Position numbers and translations under genes: made by a program. This document shows positions 1-11,140 of a DNA stretch of 64,000 bases, one piece after another. Below the pieces are notes generated by a model that searched no databases, was not told the DNA's origin, and saw only the letters and a program-made list of their open reading frames with translations. Numbering within the stretch: the first letter of the stretch is position 1; every line of letters begins with the position of its first letter. This DNA comes from Quillaja saponaria (Eukaryota; Streptophyta; Magnoliopsida; Fabales; Quillajaceae): assembly GCA_029379385.1 (NCBI GenBank), contig CM055614.1, forward strand, positions 14,389,528-14,453,527, given 5' to 3'.

Positions 1-754
1 GGAAATCTTTTTTTTTTTTTTTTTCTTTTGATAATAAAAACTTTGTTTCTCTCTACCAGCTTAATGAGTTCCACTTTGACTTTAACTAGTCATTTTTTTA
101 TTTGGTTGATGATTTGCTTACTGTGTTTCACATTTTGGTCTAATTGTTTCTGGGTTGCTTCTGTGTTATTAGCCACCTTCTTTATTTAGCTCGAATTTTT
201 CTAGTTTGAGTTTTTGTTTGATGTGTCTTAATTGAATTCATTGGCTCATGAGCTTGCTATTATATTTCCTTTTTCTTCTTTTATAGTTGTTAATTCTAAA
301 CTCTTAGTTGCCTTTAGTTGAATTTGGCTATGGTTCTAAGAATTTGATTTTGGAGTTTCCTTATCAAATTTTCATAATTTTTTTTTAGTTTGCAACTGAC
401 TTCCTTTCCCGGTTTCATCTTTCTTGTGAAATATTGTGGTGCTTTAAAGAAAAATATTAAAAACAGAAAACAGGGGGATTGGATTTCATAGCTGAATTAT
501 ATAGGTTTTGCACTTTAATAGAGTTTAAAAAGATTTTTTTAAAGCAAATATTGTACTGATTTTTCCGAATCTTCTTAACTTCTATGGTCTGCCACCAGGA
601 AAGAAAGAAGAGTAAAAACCCAAAAGGAGAAGTTAAAAAGAGTTACATTTTTCTTTTCTTTTAAATAACTTTTTTCCCAAGAGAGGGACCCACATTCATA
701 CACTTAACAGAATTGGGTTGCTTTTTTATAGGTACTTTTTTTACTATTTTAAAA
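1..754. other. AT-rich spacer, no gene
   Basis: Non-coding AT-rich DNA with homopolymer T runs (for example around 9-24). No open frame of family resemblance, no RNA gene and no terminal inverted repeat was recognised. Confidence 0.5.
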
Positions 755-1055
755 AAGTCAATTATACTTTTAACAACACTCTAAAAATACTTTTAAAAAT
801 TAGCTATGACTTTTCTATATTAAAATTACATAAATCATCGTATTAATTTTAGAAATTTTTAAAATATTCTTAATTAATTTATAAACATCTAATTTCTCTC
901 CTTAATATATTCTTAATTAATGATGTTTATTTTTGTCATTTTATATATTCACGCTGCTTATGATTTATTTTTCAAATACTTTGTTCATTATTTTTACTTT
1001 TTGTTGTTCATGTCAACTTTTATAAAAGATTTACCAAACAAATAAATTATGGCTA
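755..1055. repeat. MITE-like repeat, copy A
   Basis: This stretch shares a long imperfect match with 29160-29450. Both contain the block 'aaattagctatgactttt', then 'tattaattttagaaa', an 'aattaattta' stretch, 'ttttgtcattttata' and 'ttataaaagat' in the same order. The matching order over about 300 bases shows they are copies of one repeat. The ends of this copy are not clear; the better-preserved copy at 29058 has short terminal inverted repeats. It is a non-coding, probably non-autonomous DNA transposon, class uncertain. Confidence 0.5.
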
Positions 1056-1170
1056 GTCGAGCTAAACAACCTAATACACCTAGTCATATCTCAATATATC
1101 TCATTCTCATATATTTGAGAACCTATAGAGATTTACTTGACTTGATGAGCTTAATGAAAACCTGAACAAG

Positions 1171-1500
1171 ATGCTTATGATGTTGGGCCTAGACAAAACC
1201 TCCACACATCCAATATTAGAGCCTAAGTCAGTTTTGGTTAAGATAGATAATCATGTACCGAAAGAAATTGTAGACAGGTTACCATACATGTCAAAGTCAC
1301 GAGTTAAGCGAATGTCACCATCACTAAATAATGAGAATGCAGATAAAGATGAAGATGCTAGTGAGCCACTTGCACCAAAGGATGACAGTCAGAATCATGA
1401 AGTTGACAATATCCAAGAACTACCATTTGAGCCTACTACTTCACTACCGAAGGTTAAGAGTCAGAACAATGGAGTGATGATGTTCTTGAGCCACTCGTGA
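1171..1500 (+). CDS. unrecognised 109-aa ORF, probably a repeat remnant
   Basis: An open frame from ATG 1171 to TGA 1498-1500. The product is hydrophilic and acidic in the middle (NADKDEDASEP), with no signal peptide, membrane segment or motif I recognise. It lies between a MITE-like repeat and a tRNA-box repeat and upstream of a Ty3/gypsy pol remnant on the same strand. It might be a piece of that element or a stray exon of a lost gene. I see no promoter or splice sites that would make it a host gene, and I assign no function. Confidence 0.2.
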   Translation: MLMMLGLDKTSTHPILEPKSVLVKIDNHVPKEIVDRLPYMSKSRVKRMSPSLNNENADKDEDASEPLAPKDDSQNHEVDNIQELPFEPTTSLPKVKSQNNGVMMFLSHS

Positions 1501-1730
1501 TTCATGATAAGGTTCTAGCTGCATACGTCGACATTCCAGGGGTAGGTTCTTGAATCAAATGAATAATTTCATTCAATAATACTATTATTTTATTTTAAAG
1601 AGAACTAAATAATTATAAAAATGCAATAATTAATAAACTATTTTTGAAAATATTGTTTTATTGCTAGTACATACGATTCAAACATAAAAGTTAACAACTG
1701 ACACTATAGAAGCTATTAGATGAAGTAATT

Positions 1731-2125
1731 AGGGGTGGCAATGAGCCAAGTTATCTAGTGAGCAACTCATAAGCTACTTGTTAAGGGCTCGGATCGAGCT
1801 CAGGTTGCTCAAAAGTTAGTCAAGCTCAATATTTCCAAAATTCGAATCGTAAGCTCGCCAATTAGCTAGTTTAATATATTTAATATTAAGTTTTATTTAT
1901 TTATATGTAAATTTATAATAACTCTATTTATATGAAAAATATACATAAGTAGTAATTTGGTATAGTGGTAAGTTACTCAATTGCCTCTCTGATAGATTAT
2001 AGATTCGACACCCATTGACTTCAAAACTTAAATTGGAAAAATTTTAAAGACCCATTAATGAGCCGAGCTCTATCTTGGGACTAGGCTTGTGAGCTTCTAA
2101 AGAGTTTTAGGCTCACAAGCTATCT
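1731..2125 (+). repeat. repeat with tRNA-like A/B boxes, copy 1
   Basis: It begins with 'ggggtggcaatgagccaag' and contains repeated 'gagctc' and 'gctcaa' words. In the centre (about 1957-2015) there is a tRNA-like stretch: 'tggtatagtgg', which fits a Pol III A box, and about 45 bases later 'agattcgacac', which resembles a B box. The reverse complement of the same repeat is at 34434-34863, where the outer ends ('gtgtgacaacgagttgag' and 'gactcattgccata') form an imperfect inverted pair. The mixture of terminal inverted repeats and tRNA-like boxes suggests a SINE-like or composite element. It is not a functional tRNA, because no cloverleaf can be folded convincingly. Confidence 0.45.
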
Positions 2126-2201
2126 TTTGATTATACCTTTAACTATTAGTATTACCTATTTTAATTTCCTGTTATGAAAATTAGTAGGTTATACAAGATT
2201 T

Positions 2202-2791
2202 ATGACTAAATCCTATTTGGTATTGCCTATTTCTTTCAAAAATAATTTAAAATCTATGCTAGGAATAACCTTTCATAGCACCATAAACAACCTTTTATTA
2301 GGTTTTGTCGAAGGCATAGCAGCTGACCCTGAGAAACTTAGAGCTATTAAGAAATGGCTTGAACCTAGGACCATCATGGAAGTTTGTAGCTTCCTTGGTT
2401 TAGCACCATTCTATAGGCGTTTCATTAAGGATTTTAGCACCATTTTATAGGTGTTTCATTAAAGGTTTTAGCACCATTAATGCTCTTATGACTACACTTG
2501 AAAAAGGAAGAATTTAAATGGACTACTGTGGCTACTAGAGCCTTTGTTACTATCAAGTGGAAATTGACTGAAGCACGTATCCATAGGCCCCTTGATTTTC
2601 ATAAGGTATTTGAAGTCGCTTGCGATGCTTCTAGACTAGGCATAGGTGGAGTGTTTAGTCAAGAGGGCCATCCCATAGCCTTCTTTAGTAAGAAACTTTC
2701 AGAGGCTAAGCAGAGATATTCCACTTATGATAAGGAATTGTATATTGTGGTTCAATCCCTTTTTCAATGGAGGTATTACTTACTACCTTAA
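2202..2791 (+). pseudogene. Ty3 RT thumb and RNase H remnant
   Basis: The frame 2202-2450 carries the segment linking reverse transcriptase to RNase H ([19 protein letters not shown]). After a short break the frame 2498-2791 carries an RNase H domain: FEVACDASRLGIGGVFSQEG, with the first catalytic Asp, then FFSKKLSEAKQRYSTYDKEL and WRYYLLP. The two frames are separated by stops and by an imperfect 34-base tandem duplication around 2412-2480, which adds a second 'tttcatta..ggttttagcaccatt' unit and breaks the reading. The catalytic palm of RT is missing. Confidence 0.85.
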
Positions 2792-3059
2792 GAATTTGTA
2801 CTCTATTCTAACCATTAGGCATTATGATACCTACAATTCCAAAAAACTCTAAAGTCTAAGCATGCTAGGTAGGTTGAGTTTTTGAACAAGTACATCTTTG
2901 TCCTGAAACATAAATCTGTGGTGGAGAATAAGGATTTCAATGGCTTGAGTCAGGTAGTAGTTGTCATTAATGTCTTGAGCATAGGAGTTATTGGGTTTGA
3001 TAGACTCAAGGACGAGTATTCTACTTTCCAAGACTTTAATTTAATTTTCTAAGAGGTAA

Positions 3060-3760
3060 GTGAGGGTAACCACAGGGAGTACATCGACTTCTCTATTCAT
3101 GATCGCTACCTATTTCGGTATACTTGACTATGTATTCCCCACACTTGACTTAAAGATTCTTTTAGTTTGGGAGATGCATGCTAGTGGCTTAGCATGTCAT
3201 TTAGGTCTCGATAAAAGTTTAGCCCTCTTAGAAGATAGATTCTATTAACCTTTCCTGAAATTGGATGTTGCTCAGATAGTTTCCCAATGTCGAACATGCC
3301 AATTAGGGAAAACTAAGAAGCATAACATTGGCCCATATTCTACTCTTCTTTTACCACATTAGCCTTAGCAAGACTTGAGTATGGATTTTGTCTTTGGGTT
3401 ACCCGGCACTACCAGAGGACATGATAATGTATTTGTCGTAGTTGACAGGTTCTATAAGATGGCTCATTTTATCCCATATTCCCAGACAACTAATGCATCT
3501 CATATGGCTAAGATATTTTTTAGGGAAGTTGTCAAATTACATGGTCTGCCTTCTACCATAGTGTTTAATTGGGATGTTAAATTCATGAGTTACTTCTAGA
3601 AGACATTGTGTAAGTTATGTGGCACTAGTTTGAAATTTTCCTTTGCTTTCCACCCATAGAATGATGGTCAACCCAAAGTTATTAATCTTAGTTTGGTGAT
3701 CTTCTAAGGTATGTTGTGGAAAGCTAGGTAACTGGGATTTAGTGCTTTCTACTATTGAAT
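3060..3760 (+). pseudogene. Ty3 integrase remnant
   Basis: The window translates in broken frames to typical Ty3 integrase landmarks: a zinc-binding-like region (GLACHLGLDKSLALLEDRFY, 3060-3248), then the core domain in 3375-3599 with [20 protein letters not shown] and [14 protein letters not shown]. The second conserved acidic position follows in [16 protein letters not shown], where the usual Asp after 'IV' reads as Asn. After a stop at 3597-3599 the frame goes on with traces of 'FHP.NDGQ'. Several in-frame stops make it inactive. Confidence 0.85.
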
Positions 3761-4070
3761 TTGCATATAATAACACTATTAACAAGTCTATGTGAAAGAG
3801 CTTTTTTGAGTGTATTTATGGTTAAAACTCCGCCCTCTTCTTGATCTTATTGCTTTTCCCTTCGATGCCCGTGTTTCTTTACTTGCTGAATCATTTGCTA
3901 TACACATTCGTGATTATTTCCTAAGATTCGTAGAAAAATTGTAATGAGCTAAATTGATTATAGACTTGCTGTTAATGTGCATCATTAGGCTAAATAGTTT
4001 AATGTAGGTGATCTTGCTATGATTCACCTTCGCTCTGAACGTATACCCCACACATCATCTAAGAAATTGC

Positions 4071-4380
4071 ATGCTAGATCTATTGGTCGTTATCTCATCA
4101 TTGACAAACTTACCTAATGCCTATAAACTTGATTTACCTTCTCATTTGAATATTAGTCTTGTTTTCAATGTGGAGGATCTAACCCTTTATCCAAGCAACT
4201 TTGAGCTTCCTGTGTTGGCTTCTAGTATTCTTACAAGTTCAGTTGTCCCTAAAGTTCCACCACTCTCGTCCCATCATGAAGAGATTGAGGTAGTGTTGGC
4301 AGATATAGTTAAGGATGGGTCCCACCATTTCTTAGTCTAATGGAAAAGTCGCTCTGCTTCTAATGATGCCTGAAATTCTG
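4071..4380 (+). pseudogene. Ty3 integrase C-terminal tail (chromodomain region)
   Basis: The frame 4071-4340 contains LPSHLNISLVFNVEDLTLYP, matching the 'lP..l.ihpVFHVs.L' stretch that precedes the chromodomain in plant chromoviruses. It then has EEIEVVLADIVKDGSHHFLV, followed past the stop by WKSRSASNDA. This is the expected position and pattern of a chromodomain, but it is degenerate. It marks the pol end of the left-hand Ty3 copy. Confidence 0.7.
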
Positions 4381-4440
4381 AATATAACTTCCTCCAGTTG
4401 GACCTTTAGCTTTTGGATCATTATGTTCTATTGAACTCTA

Positions 4441-4681
4441 CAAAATTGAGTTCTTTTGTTACTTGATAAGAATGATGTGGACCTACCAATCAAAGCCTCT
4501 AGAAGTAGGATTGCAAAAAAGTGATTTTATTTATTATTAGTTTTGTTTTATTTAGTTGATATTAAGACAATTTTATATTAGTATATTTTAGGGTTATGTG
4601 TTAATATAGGGTTGTTATATAAACCATCAAGTGATATTATAGAGGGACCTTTTGATATTTGATTTTGAGACCTAATATTTC
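4441..4681 (+). other. 3' flank of the old Ty3 copy
   Basis: Non-coding stretch between the pol end and the Tekay-like solo LTR. It may include the start of the old element's own 3' LTR, continued after 18193, but I could not find a matching second LTR. The last five bases (atttc, 4677-4681) are the left target-site copy of the LTR insertion. Confidence 0.4.
4677..4681. repeat. target-site duplication atttc, left copy
   Basis: Five bases directly before the LTR end 'tgtaacaccc'. They are identical to 18194-18198, which directly follow the other LTR end 'cgggttatcaca'. Five bases is the usual target duplication of Ty3 elements. Confidence 0.85.
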
Positions 4682-6195
4682 TGTAACACCCTCAAATAAA
4701 AGTATGACTAGCCAGAGGAATTGATAACTAAACTCTCGTAACCCTGAATTCTCATTTACTGATCACAAATGACTCTTGAATAAATTACAATTAAATTAGG
4801 AAAACTTTATTGAATTAAAATAAACTCATGATTAGCTATTAAACATAAGATAATTATAAAAAAAATTCAACAGAAGTTTTCGTATAGTGGAACATATGCC
4901 ATAGTACATATGTAAATAACCTAGTTACAAGTCAACATTAACCACAACATCAATGTACATAGAGAAGCTCTGCTCCTAACAACATATCAAGTTACCACAG
5001 TTAACTCAATATATACAATAATGCATAACACCTAAAATGACTATAAGTGTCGCCCTGTCAGCTTCAAGTATGTGACTCTGAAATACACCTTGCTGCAACA
5101 GTGTTGGCAGGTAGCAAATCCTGAGATAGAGAATTGTGTTTTCTTAATACTAAAAAAAAAAACAGAGAAAGGTGTGAGTAATGAGTACTCAACGAGTAAA
5201 CCATGTACTCTGAGAGTACCAGCATCAATCAAAATATAATAACACTTACCCTTATTTAATCTCTTGTAGTAATCATAATAAAGTCATGAATCATATATTT
5301 CATGATATATATGCAGGTTAATTCAAATATCTAAAGTTTACAATTCCAAACAACGAAATCAAAACATACAAAGCAAGCAAAGTGCTAACGAGTAACTCAA
5401 CCTCGCACAACAATATAACCTCCCAATGGACATTTACGCACCCACACAACAAATTAATCTCCACACATAATCTATCTCACTGGGATGAGCACTCAATTTT
5501 TTTAAAAAATATTTATTAGAATCAAAATATTTCAAATTTTCAAATTAAAATATCTTAGGTGCACCTGGATTTCACTTTTGGAAATAAAAATCATTTCTCA
5601 TGAAATTTTACTTTGTTTACCTTTATCAACCACAAGCAATATCAAACAATATAATTAAAATAAATCACTAAAATACACAACTTGCTTATTTTTCCATGTA
5701 GCCTATCTATTCAAATACACATATAGTTGCACATAATAATCTGGCAACCAAGACGCACATAATTTACTCACTAAGCTTAAAGAGATGACTCGACGGTCTG
5801 TTTAGGCAGTAAAGGTAGAGTATCATCGACACGATCCGAGACTGAAAATCATAAATTCATATATTACTTATAATAATCATTTCGTAGTTATCTCTACGAC
5901 TCCTTATTTTACATAAATACATCTAGTATTCTTCTTGGAAGCTAACTCCTCCTAAACTTTTATTGAACATCTTAAAGGAATATTTAATTTTCTTGAACAT
6001 ACATGAATATCTACACTTATATATACCTTGAAAAATCTATCTAATTCCATCTTACTCATAAATTCTCTTTTTATTCATTTTCCCAAATATTTTCTTTAAT
6101 TTAACTAGTTACTTACTTTTCATCAAAAGCTTATATTAAGCTTTTTAACATTAACATTAACATTAGATCTGAATATTATATCCTGTCCAAAATTA
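4682..6195 (-). mobile_element. Tekay-like LTR, first part (solo LTR split by a viral insert)
   Basis: It starts 'tgtaacaccctc' and continues 'gtatgactagccagaggaattgataactaa', the same order as the LTR copies starting at 36480, 39794, 46595, 52145 and 63885. Inner landmarks shared with those copies are the 'gagtaactcaacc..cgcac' stretch (about 5390), 'ttaggtgcacctggatt' (about 5555) and 'gaaaatcataaattcatat' (about 5844). The LTR runs 5'-to-3' on the minus strand (its true start is the 'cgggttat..' end). It breaks off around 6190, where pararetroviral sequence begins, and continues at about 16930-18193. The atttc duplication at 4677-4681 and 18194-18198 proves the two parts are one insertion. 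Confidence 0.85.
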
Positions 6196-6199
6196 TATT

Positions 6200-6493
6200 T
6201 TTTTTATTGATGGCATCAAAATACTCCAAGTGAGACCTACTGTTGTCAATAAAGTCTGTTGAAGAGCGTAGTTAAGCCTGTGTTAGACAGTAAGTTCTAA
6301 TTATCGTAGCTTGTTAAGCGTTTTATTGGCCAAATAAAGCTGTATGATTTTACCAGGAATAAGTCTTTAGATCTAATCCAGTTTAGTAAACCAAGATCAA
6401 TACTCATCCTTATACTCCTATGGTACTTGAGGTTTTGATACTAAAGGGTTCAGGATAGTAAACCTATTGTTTTTCTTCTCTGTTTTTTAATTA
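6200..6493 (+). other. leader-like region of the pararetroviral insert
   Basis: Non-coding stretch between the broken LTR and the first viral reading frame. I looked for a tRNA-Met primer-binding site of the kind caulimovirids use and saw no clear one, so this part may be truncated or diverged. It contains no host feature. Confidence 0.4.
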
Positions 6494-8138
6494 TGTTAAG
6501 ATCTTTCTCCTATTCTTCTTCTACTTCTTCTCCTCCTGAATCTTCTTTTCAATTTAACAAAATTCTTAAAGAAGAAATCAATTTTGAAGAAATATCTCAA
6601 TCTATAGACAATTGAAAATTTTCAAAAATTCCAAGCAATGAAATTTACAAATCCAATTTCATGTTCACTCTTAAAAGTAACCATAAAATCAAAATTGTTG
6701 AACAAATAATTCTAATTGACTCTAATTGTGAAGAAATTCCTTTACTTTCAAATAAATCTTTAAAATTCATAAACAAAAATACAATTATCTGCATCTCGGA
6801 TGCGTCCACATTGTAACAAAATATTTGACAAGAGAATGACTTAATACCTCTATTCTTTTCTGTCTTTGTGATTGTCAAATGACTAATTTTCATGAATCCC
6901 TCCTAGGCACGATTGAAACTAGCCTCTGTAATGGTTCGATCTATTTCAATTGTTTTCTAAACATGACAATTTCTTTGCAAGATAAAAATATTTTAGATTT
7001 TTTAGTCTTAAATGTTAAACTTCTAAATTTTAATATCAAGTCTGGTCCTTCCCAAAAGTCTTAGTCTATCGTATACAATATAAAACTGATATATATTTTT
7101 ACTTCAAAATCCTTACAACAACGAAGAAAAGGAGGAACAACAATGTTTTTAATTGATCTTTCAAAAGCAAATGTTACTACTCCTAAATCAATCTCTTGAC
7201 AATAAGTTAATTTCCCTGAAAAATAGACTCTTGATAAAGCCACAGCTATTCAAAATCAAAAACCCTACTCCATCTTTGAGATTACTCAATATCCCACAAG
7301 TAAACTAGAAATCTCTTTTAATAAAACAAATAGTAAAAAAAAAATTTGAATCAGCTTATCAAGACTGGGCAACAGATTCTTGTTCGTCTAGATATTATTG
7401 TTCTTCAATCCCTTAAACTATTCATCTTCAAGGTTTAAAAAATACATATAAAATTTTTAGAATTTGATACACCAAAGAAGATGACAATCAATATGAAAAA
7501 AATCTCATTCTCCTACTTTTTTATCTTTAAATGATAATTTGGAAATCAATACAAATCAAACTGTTTTTCAAATTAATAAAGATTCTCTTAGGAAAGATTT
7601 TTATCAAGAAAAGCACAATATTGAAAGAACTTGAATTTTTGAAAAATTTACTAATTAAAAAAGATAAAAAATTTAAAATATTTATTACAAATTTATGGAA
7701 GCTCATAAAGTTCATATTCCCTTTTTGAAATGGTTTGAAGTTTATGCATAGGAAAAGAGTATTAATTATCCTTTCTCCAAGTCCATAAACATTAATACTC
7801 AAAAAACAAAAATTTGGATAACTCATAAGGGTGAAATTATTAATTCAGTTTTTCCTCCTCATAAGGTCTTAAAAATTCCTACCTATATCTTGCTGGAAAA
7901 TTGATTTATGTACCAACAATTCCTTTTAAAAATAAAAATTTCACTGAAACAATTAATTTTAAAGACATTCAATCTATTTATGAACAAAGTAATTATACCG
8001 ATTATTATCTTCAAGTTATAGGAGATCATCTTTCTGAATCCAAAACTAGTCTATAAAGTGAAAATTATGTTTTTACTCCTTACCAGATTCCCACAAAGAT
8101 TAAAAAAGAATTAGGTTCTAGTTCGAGATCTTCTTCTT
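6494..8138 (+). pseudogene. pararetroviral movement-protein region (broken)
   Basis: The reading begins at ATG 6494 with a Ser-rich start (SFSYSSSTSSPPESSFQF) and continues through traces that fit the N-terminal movement-protein part of a caulimovirid polyprotein: LIPLFFSVFVIVK near 6840, DLSKANVTTPKSIS near 7157, IWITHKGEIINSVFPPHKVL near 7815 and SNYTDYYLQVIGDHLSESKT near 7990. It ends with a Ser-rich stretch before the stop at about 8138. Many stops (the first at 6613) and frame changes, with AT-biased drift, make it non-functional. Its role in a living virus would be cell-to-cell spread through plasmodesmata. The assignment rests on position, length and weak motif likeness. Confidence 0.55.
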
Positions 8139-9485
8139 AACATGAACTTTTGGACAAAATCTTTCAACAAATTATATGTATATAGAAAAATATTGCTCTT
8201 GACACCCCTCAACAAACCAAATCCATTAACAATCTAAGTGATGCAAATTTTGCATCTGAACAAACTGATGATTCTAGAAAAATTTTCTCAAAAAGAGATT
8301 TATCCTAATCAAAATACCAACTGGCGAAAGTCACAAAAATTGTATTCTCTTAAGGCTTCTCCTCCTGACTTAGTCACTGAAGAAAAACCCCAAATAATCA
8401 ATAATTCTTTCAATACAAACAACATATATGAATGAAACATAGATGGATAATCTAATATAATATTCTTAATATGTTACAACAAATGACCATGGTCAGTATT
8501 GCTTATTAAATTTATCACAATTGTTCTGACTAATCTATTGTTAATATTTTAATAACCAGTTTTACTGGTCAATTAAAAGGTTGGTGGGATGAACACCTCA
8601 CTGAAGATAAACGAAGCTAAATAAACTTAGCCATTAAAATAGATATTGTAGAAAATCCTCTCCTTAACGAAGAAGGAAATCAAATTCAAGATTATGTCAA
8701 TACTCTTATCTATGTTATAACAAAACATTTCATCGAAGATCTATCTATATGGCGTGACAAATCTGTTGAACTCCTTTCCAATCTTAAGTGTCGAATTATT
8801 GTCGACTTCAGGTTGTATAAAGATACATTCTTCACCAAAATCTTCTTTAAGTCCGATAGTAATTAACTTTTTTGGAAAGAAAAATTTCTAACTGATTTTC
8901 ACCATTATTTAGGAGAAATTTAAAAAAAAAAAAAAAAAAGAAATATTAACAATGGAATTATTCCATATTAATAATTAACTTATGGACAGTTTTGTAACTA
9001 TGTCTAGAAAGTTGCTTTAAAAATCTGTCAACACGACAAAATACAAAGACAATTAGATAAAGAAAAATCCCTTAATCGTACAGATTTAAGAAGTTTATGT
9101 TCTCAATATGGTCTTGATTGTCTTCAAATTTCATCCAAACTAAAAAAGAAACATCATTCTGAACCACTTAAAACTTACAAAATATCCTTTAAAAATGATG
9201 CTGGCAAAAGAATTCATAAACACATAAATCATAAAAGAGCTCCTCAATATTTTCAAAATAAAGATAAACCTCATGTTGTCTGTTTTAAATGTAACAAACC
9301 AGATTATATTGTAAAATACTGTAGAATTATAAAGAAAATTAAAGCTTTAAATATAGATGAAGGTTTTCTAACTCAACTTAATTGACTTCTAATTGAAGAT
9401 TCATCTAATAGTGAAGCTCAGGCCTCTTTTGAAATTGAAGAAATTAACCAAATCCAAAATGATAACAAAACCTCTTTAGATTAAT
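8139..9485 (+). pseudogene. pararetroviral coat-protein region with zinc finger (broken)
   Basis: The landmarks are a GWWDEHLTEDKRS motif (about 8583), DLSIWRDKSVELLSNLKCRI (about 8740) and FWKEKFLTDFHHYLGEI (about 8872), all typical of caulimovirid coat proteins. Then comes a basic stretch and, at 9281-9322, CFKCNKPDYIVKYC. This is a CCHC-type knuckle whose His position reads as Tyr, so zinc binding is probably lost. An acidic tail follows (NSEAQASFEIEEINQIQND). A run of A's at 8922-8939 and several stops interrupt it. In a virus this part packages the genome. Confidence 0.75.
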
Positions 9486-10230
9486 CTCCAAGAACTCTTG
9501 AATGTAATGTCTTCACTAGAGAACAAGATCTTCTCTTTGAAGTCATTACTAACCTTCCAAATGATGAAGATAAGAAAAATTATCTTTACAAACTTAAAGA
9601 AACCCTGGAAATCCCGGAAACCCCAAAAAAATCAAGCAGATCTCCTCACAATCTTTCAACAGTTGCTACCTCTTTTAATCTAAAAGATGTTTTATCCAAA
9701 TTCAACTCTGAGAAAAAACCTGTAACTCTTTAAGATTTTCAACATGAAGTTTCAAAATTCAAAATTGAAGTTAAATATCTCAAAAATCAATAACAAGAAG
9801 ATACTTTAGCAATCCAACTTCTTCAAAAAGAAAAGAAAAATCCATCTTTTAAGACATCCTTATCAAAACATTTTGAGTCTTCCTATTCAGATGAAAACTT
9901 AGATATTTTTGGTGATAATTTTCTCAATCTAATCACTTGAGTTTCATATCAGAAATGGTACATCCTAATTAAACTTATCATTGAAAAATCTTTTATTCTT
10001 GAAACAGTTACCTTGTTTGATATAGGTGCAGATTCAAGCTGTACGCTAGAAGGACAAGTTCGAACAAAATTTTATGCAAAAATTTCTAAACGATTAACTT
10101 CAGCTAATGGTTTTGAAATCATAATCCATTACAAATGTTCTAATGTAATAATGTAATAATTGAAAACTCTCCTTTACAAATTTCAATAACCTTGCCAATA
10201 ATATTACAAATCTAGTCATCCTAGGTACCG
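9486..10230 (+). pseudogene. pararetroviral linker and aspartic protease (broken)
   Basis: After a hydrophilic linker (LPNDEDKKNYLYKLKETLEI, then Ser- and Lys-rich stretches), the protease active-site motif is visible at about 10018: LFDIGADSSC, the 'D-x-G-A' type used by retroelement aspartic proteases. It is followed by a degenerate second half (ANGFEIIIHYK). The reading is cut by stops near 9484, 9731, 9791 and 9938. A 12-base tandem doubling ('taatgtaataatgtaataat', about 10141-10160) also disturbs the frame. The protease would cut the viral polyprotein. Confidence 0.7.
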
Positions 10231-11140
10231 ATTTCATTAGGTAATTAGATCCTTTTTGAGCTAACAAAGGAATATTCAAACAAGTTATGAGTCAAATCAT
10301 TTCTTTTTATTTCCTTAAAAAATCTATTTTTAGAGATCTCAATTTTATTGAAAATAAACAAAAATAATTCAATTTTCTTTCTGATAAATTTTTTTTCAAA
10401 AGAATAGAAACTCAACTTAATGATCCAATTATCAAAAACACAATAAAAAAATTTCAGAGAAAAATTTAGCCGCAAATTTGTTATGATCTTCCAAATGCTT
10501 TTTGAAAAAGAAAACAACATATGATAGATCTTCATTATGAAACAAATTTTCATGAAAGATAAATTCCTACAAAAGCTCTTCCAATACAAATGATTCAAGA
10601 AATACTTGTTTTATGTCAAAAAGAAATTAGTGATCTTATTTCTAAAAGAATAATTTGCAAGAGTAAGAGTCATTGATCTTATTCTGTTTTTTATGTTAAT
10701 AAAAATGCAGAGATTGAATGCGGTATTCCCAGTTTAGTCATCAATTATAAACCTCTCAATCAAGCTCTCTAATGGATTAGACATCCTAGTTATAACAAAA
10801 AAGATCTTCTTAATTGTTTCTATTGTTTAAAACTATTTTTAAAATTTAATATGAAATAAGATTGCTGAAAAATTCAAATCAAAGAATCTGATAGATACAA
10901 AACTGCATTTACAATTCCTTTTGGTCAATACGAATAGAATGTAATGTTTTTTGGATTAAAAAATACCCCTTCTGAATTCTAAAGAATTATGAACAATATT
11001 TTCAATTCTTATACAAAATTTATCATTATTTATATTAATGATGTTTTAGTATTCTTACAAAATATTGATAAATATTTCAAACATCTCAATATTTTTTTTT
11101 TTTGATATTACAAAGCAAAATGGTTTGGTTGTTTCCAAAG
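10231..11140 (+). pseudogene. pararetroviral reverse transcriptase (broken)
   Basis: Readable pieces lie in RT order: MIQEILVLCQKEISDLISKR (about 10590), SYSVFYVNKNAEIECGIPSL, DRYKTAFTIPFGQYE (about 10889), FGLKNTPSEF, then the catalytic box at 11031-11042. The box reads Y-I-N-D, so the first of the paired catalytic aspartates is Asn. Stops occur near 10677, 10770, 10857 and 10937. The order and spacing match Caulimoviridae rather than Ty3 elements, although both share this RT type. The missing Asp alone would abolish polymerase activity. Confidence 0.8.

Larger units (their letters stand above)
2202..4440 (+). mobile_element. Ty3/gypsy retrotransposon pol remnant (decayed)
   Basis: Reverse transcriptase tail, RNase H, integrase and a C-terminal tail appear in the Ty3/gypsy order (RT - RNase H - INT) along the plus strand, in short frames broken by stops and shifts. 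No gag, primer-binding site or 5' LTR is visible, so the copy is truncated on the left. To the right the sequence runs into 4441-4681, where the Tekay-like solo LTR inserted. It is a different Ty3 lineage from the Tekay-like element at 36480-47580, judging by the much closer spacing of its RT and RNase H and by its motifs. It is a dead, old copy. Confidence 0.85.

Noticed and set aside
1957..2020. A functional tRNA gene
   Set aside because: A- and B-box-like words are present, but no acceptor stem or anticodon arm can be paired, and the stretch is part of a dispersed repeat.
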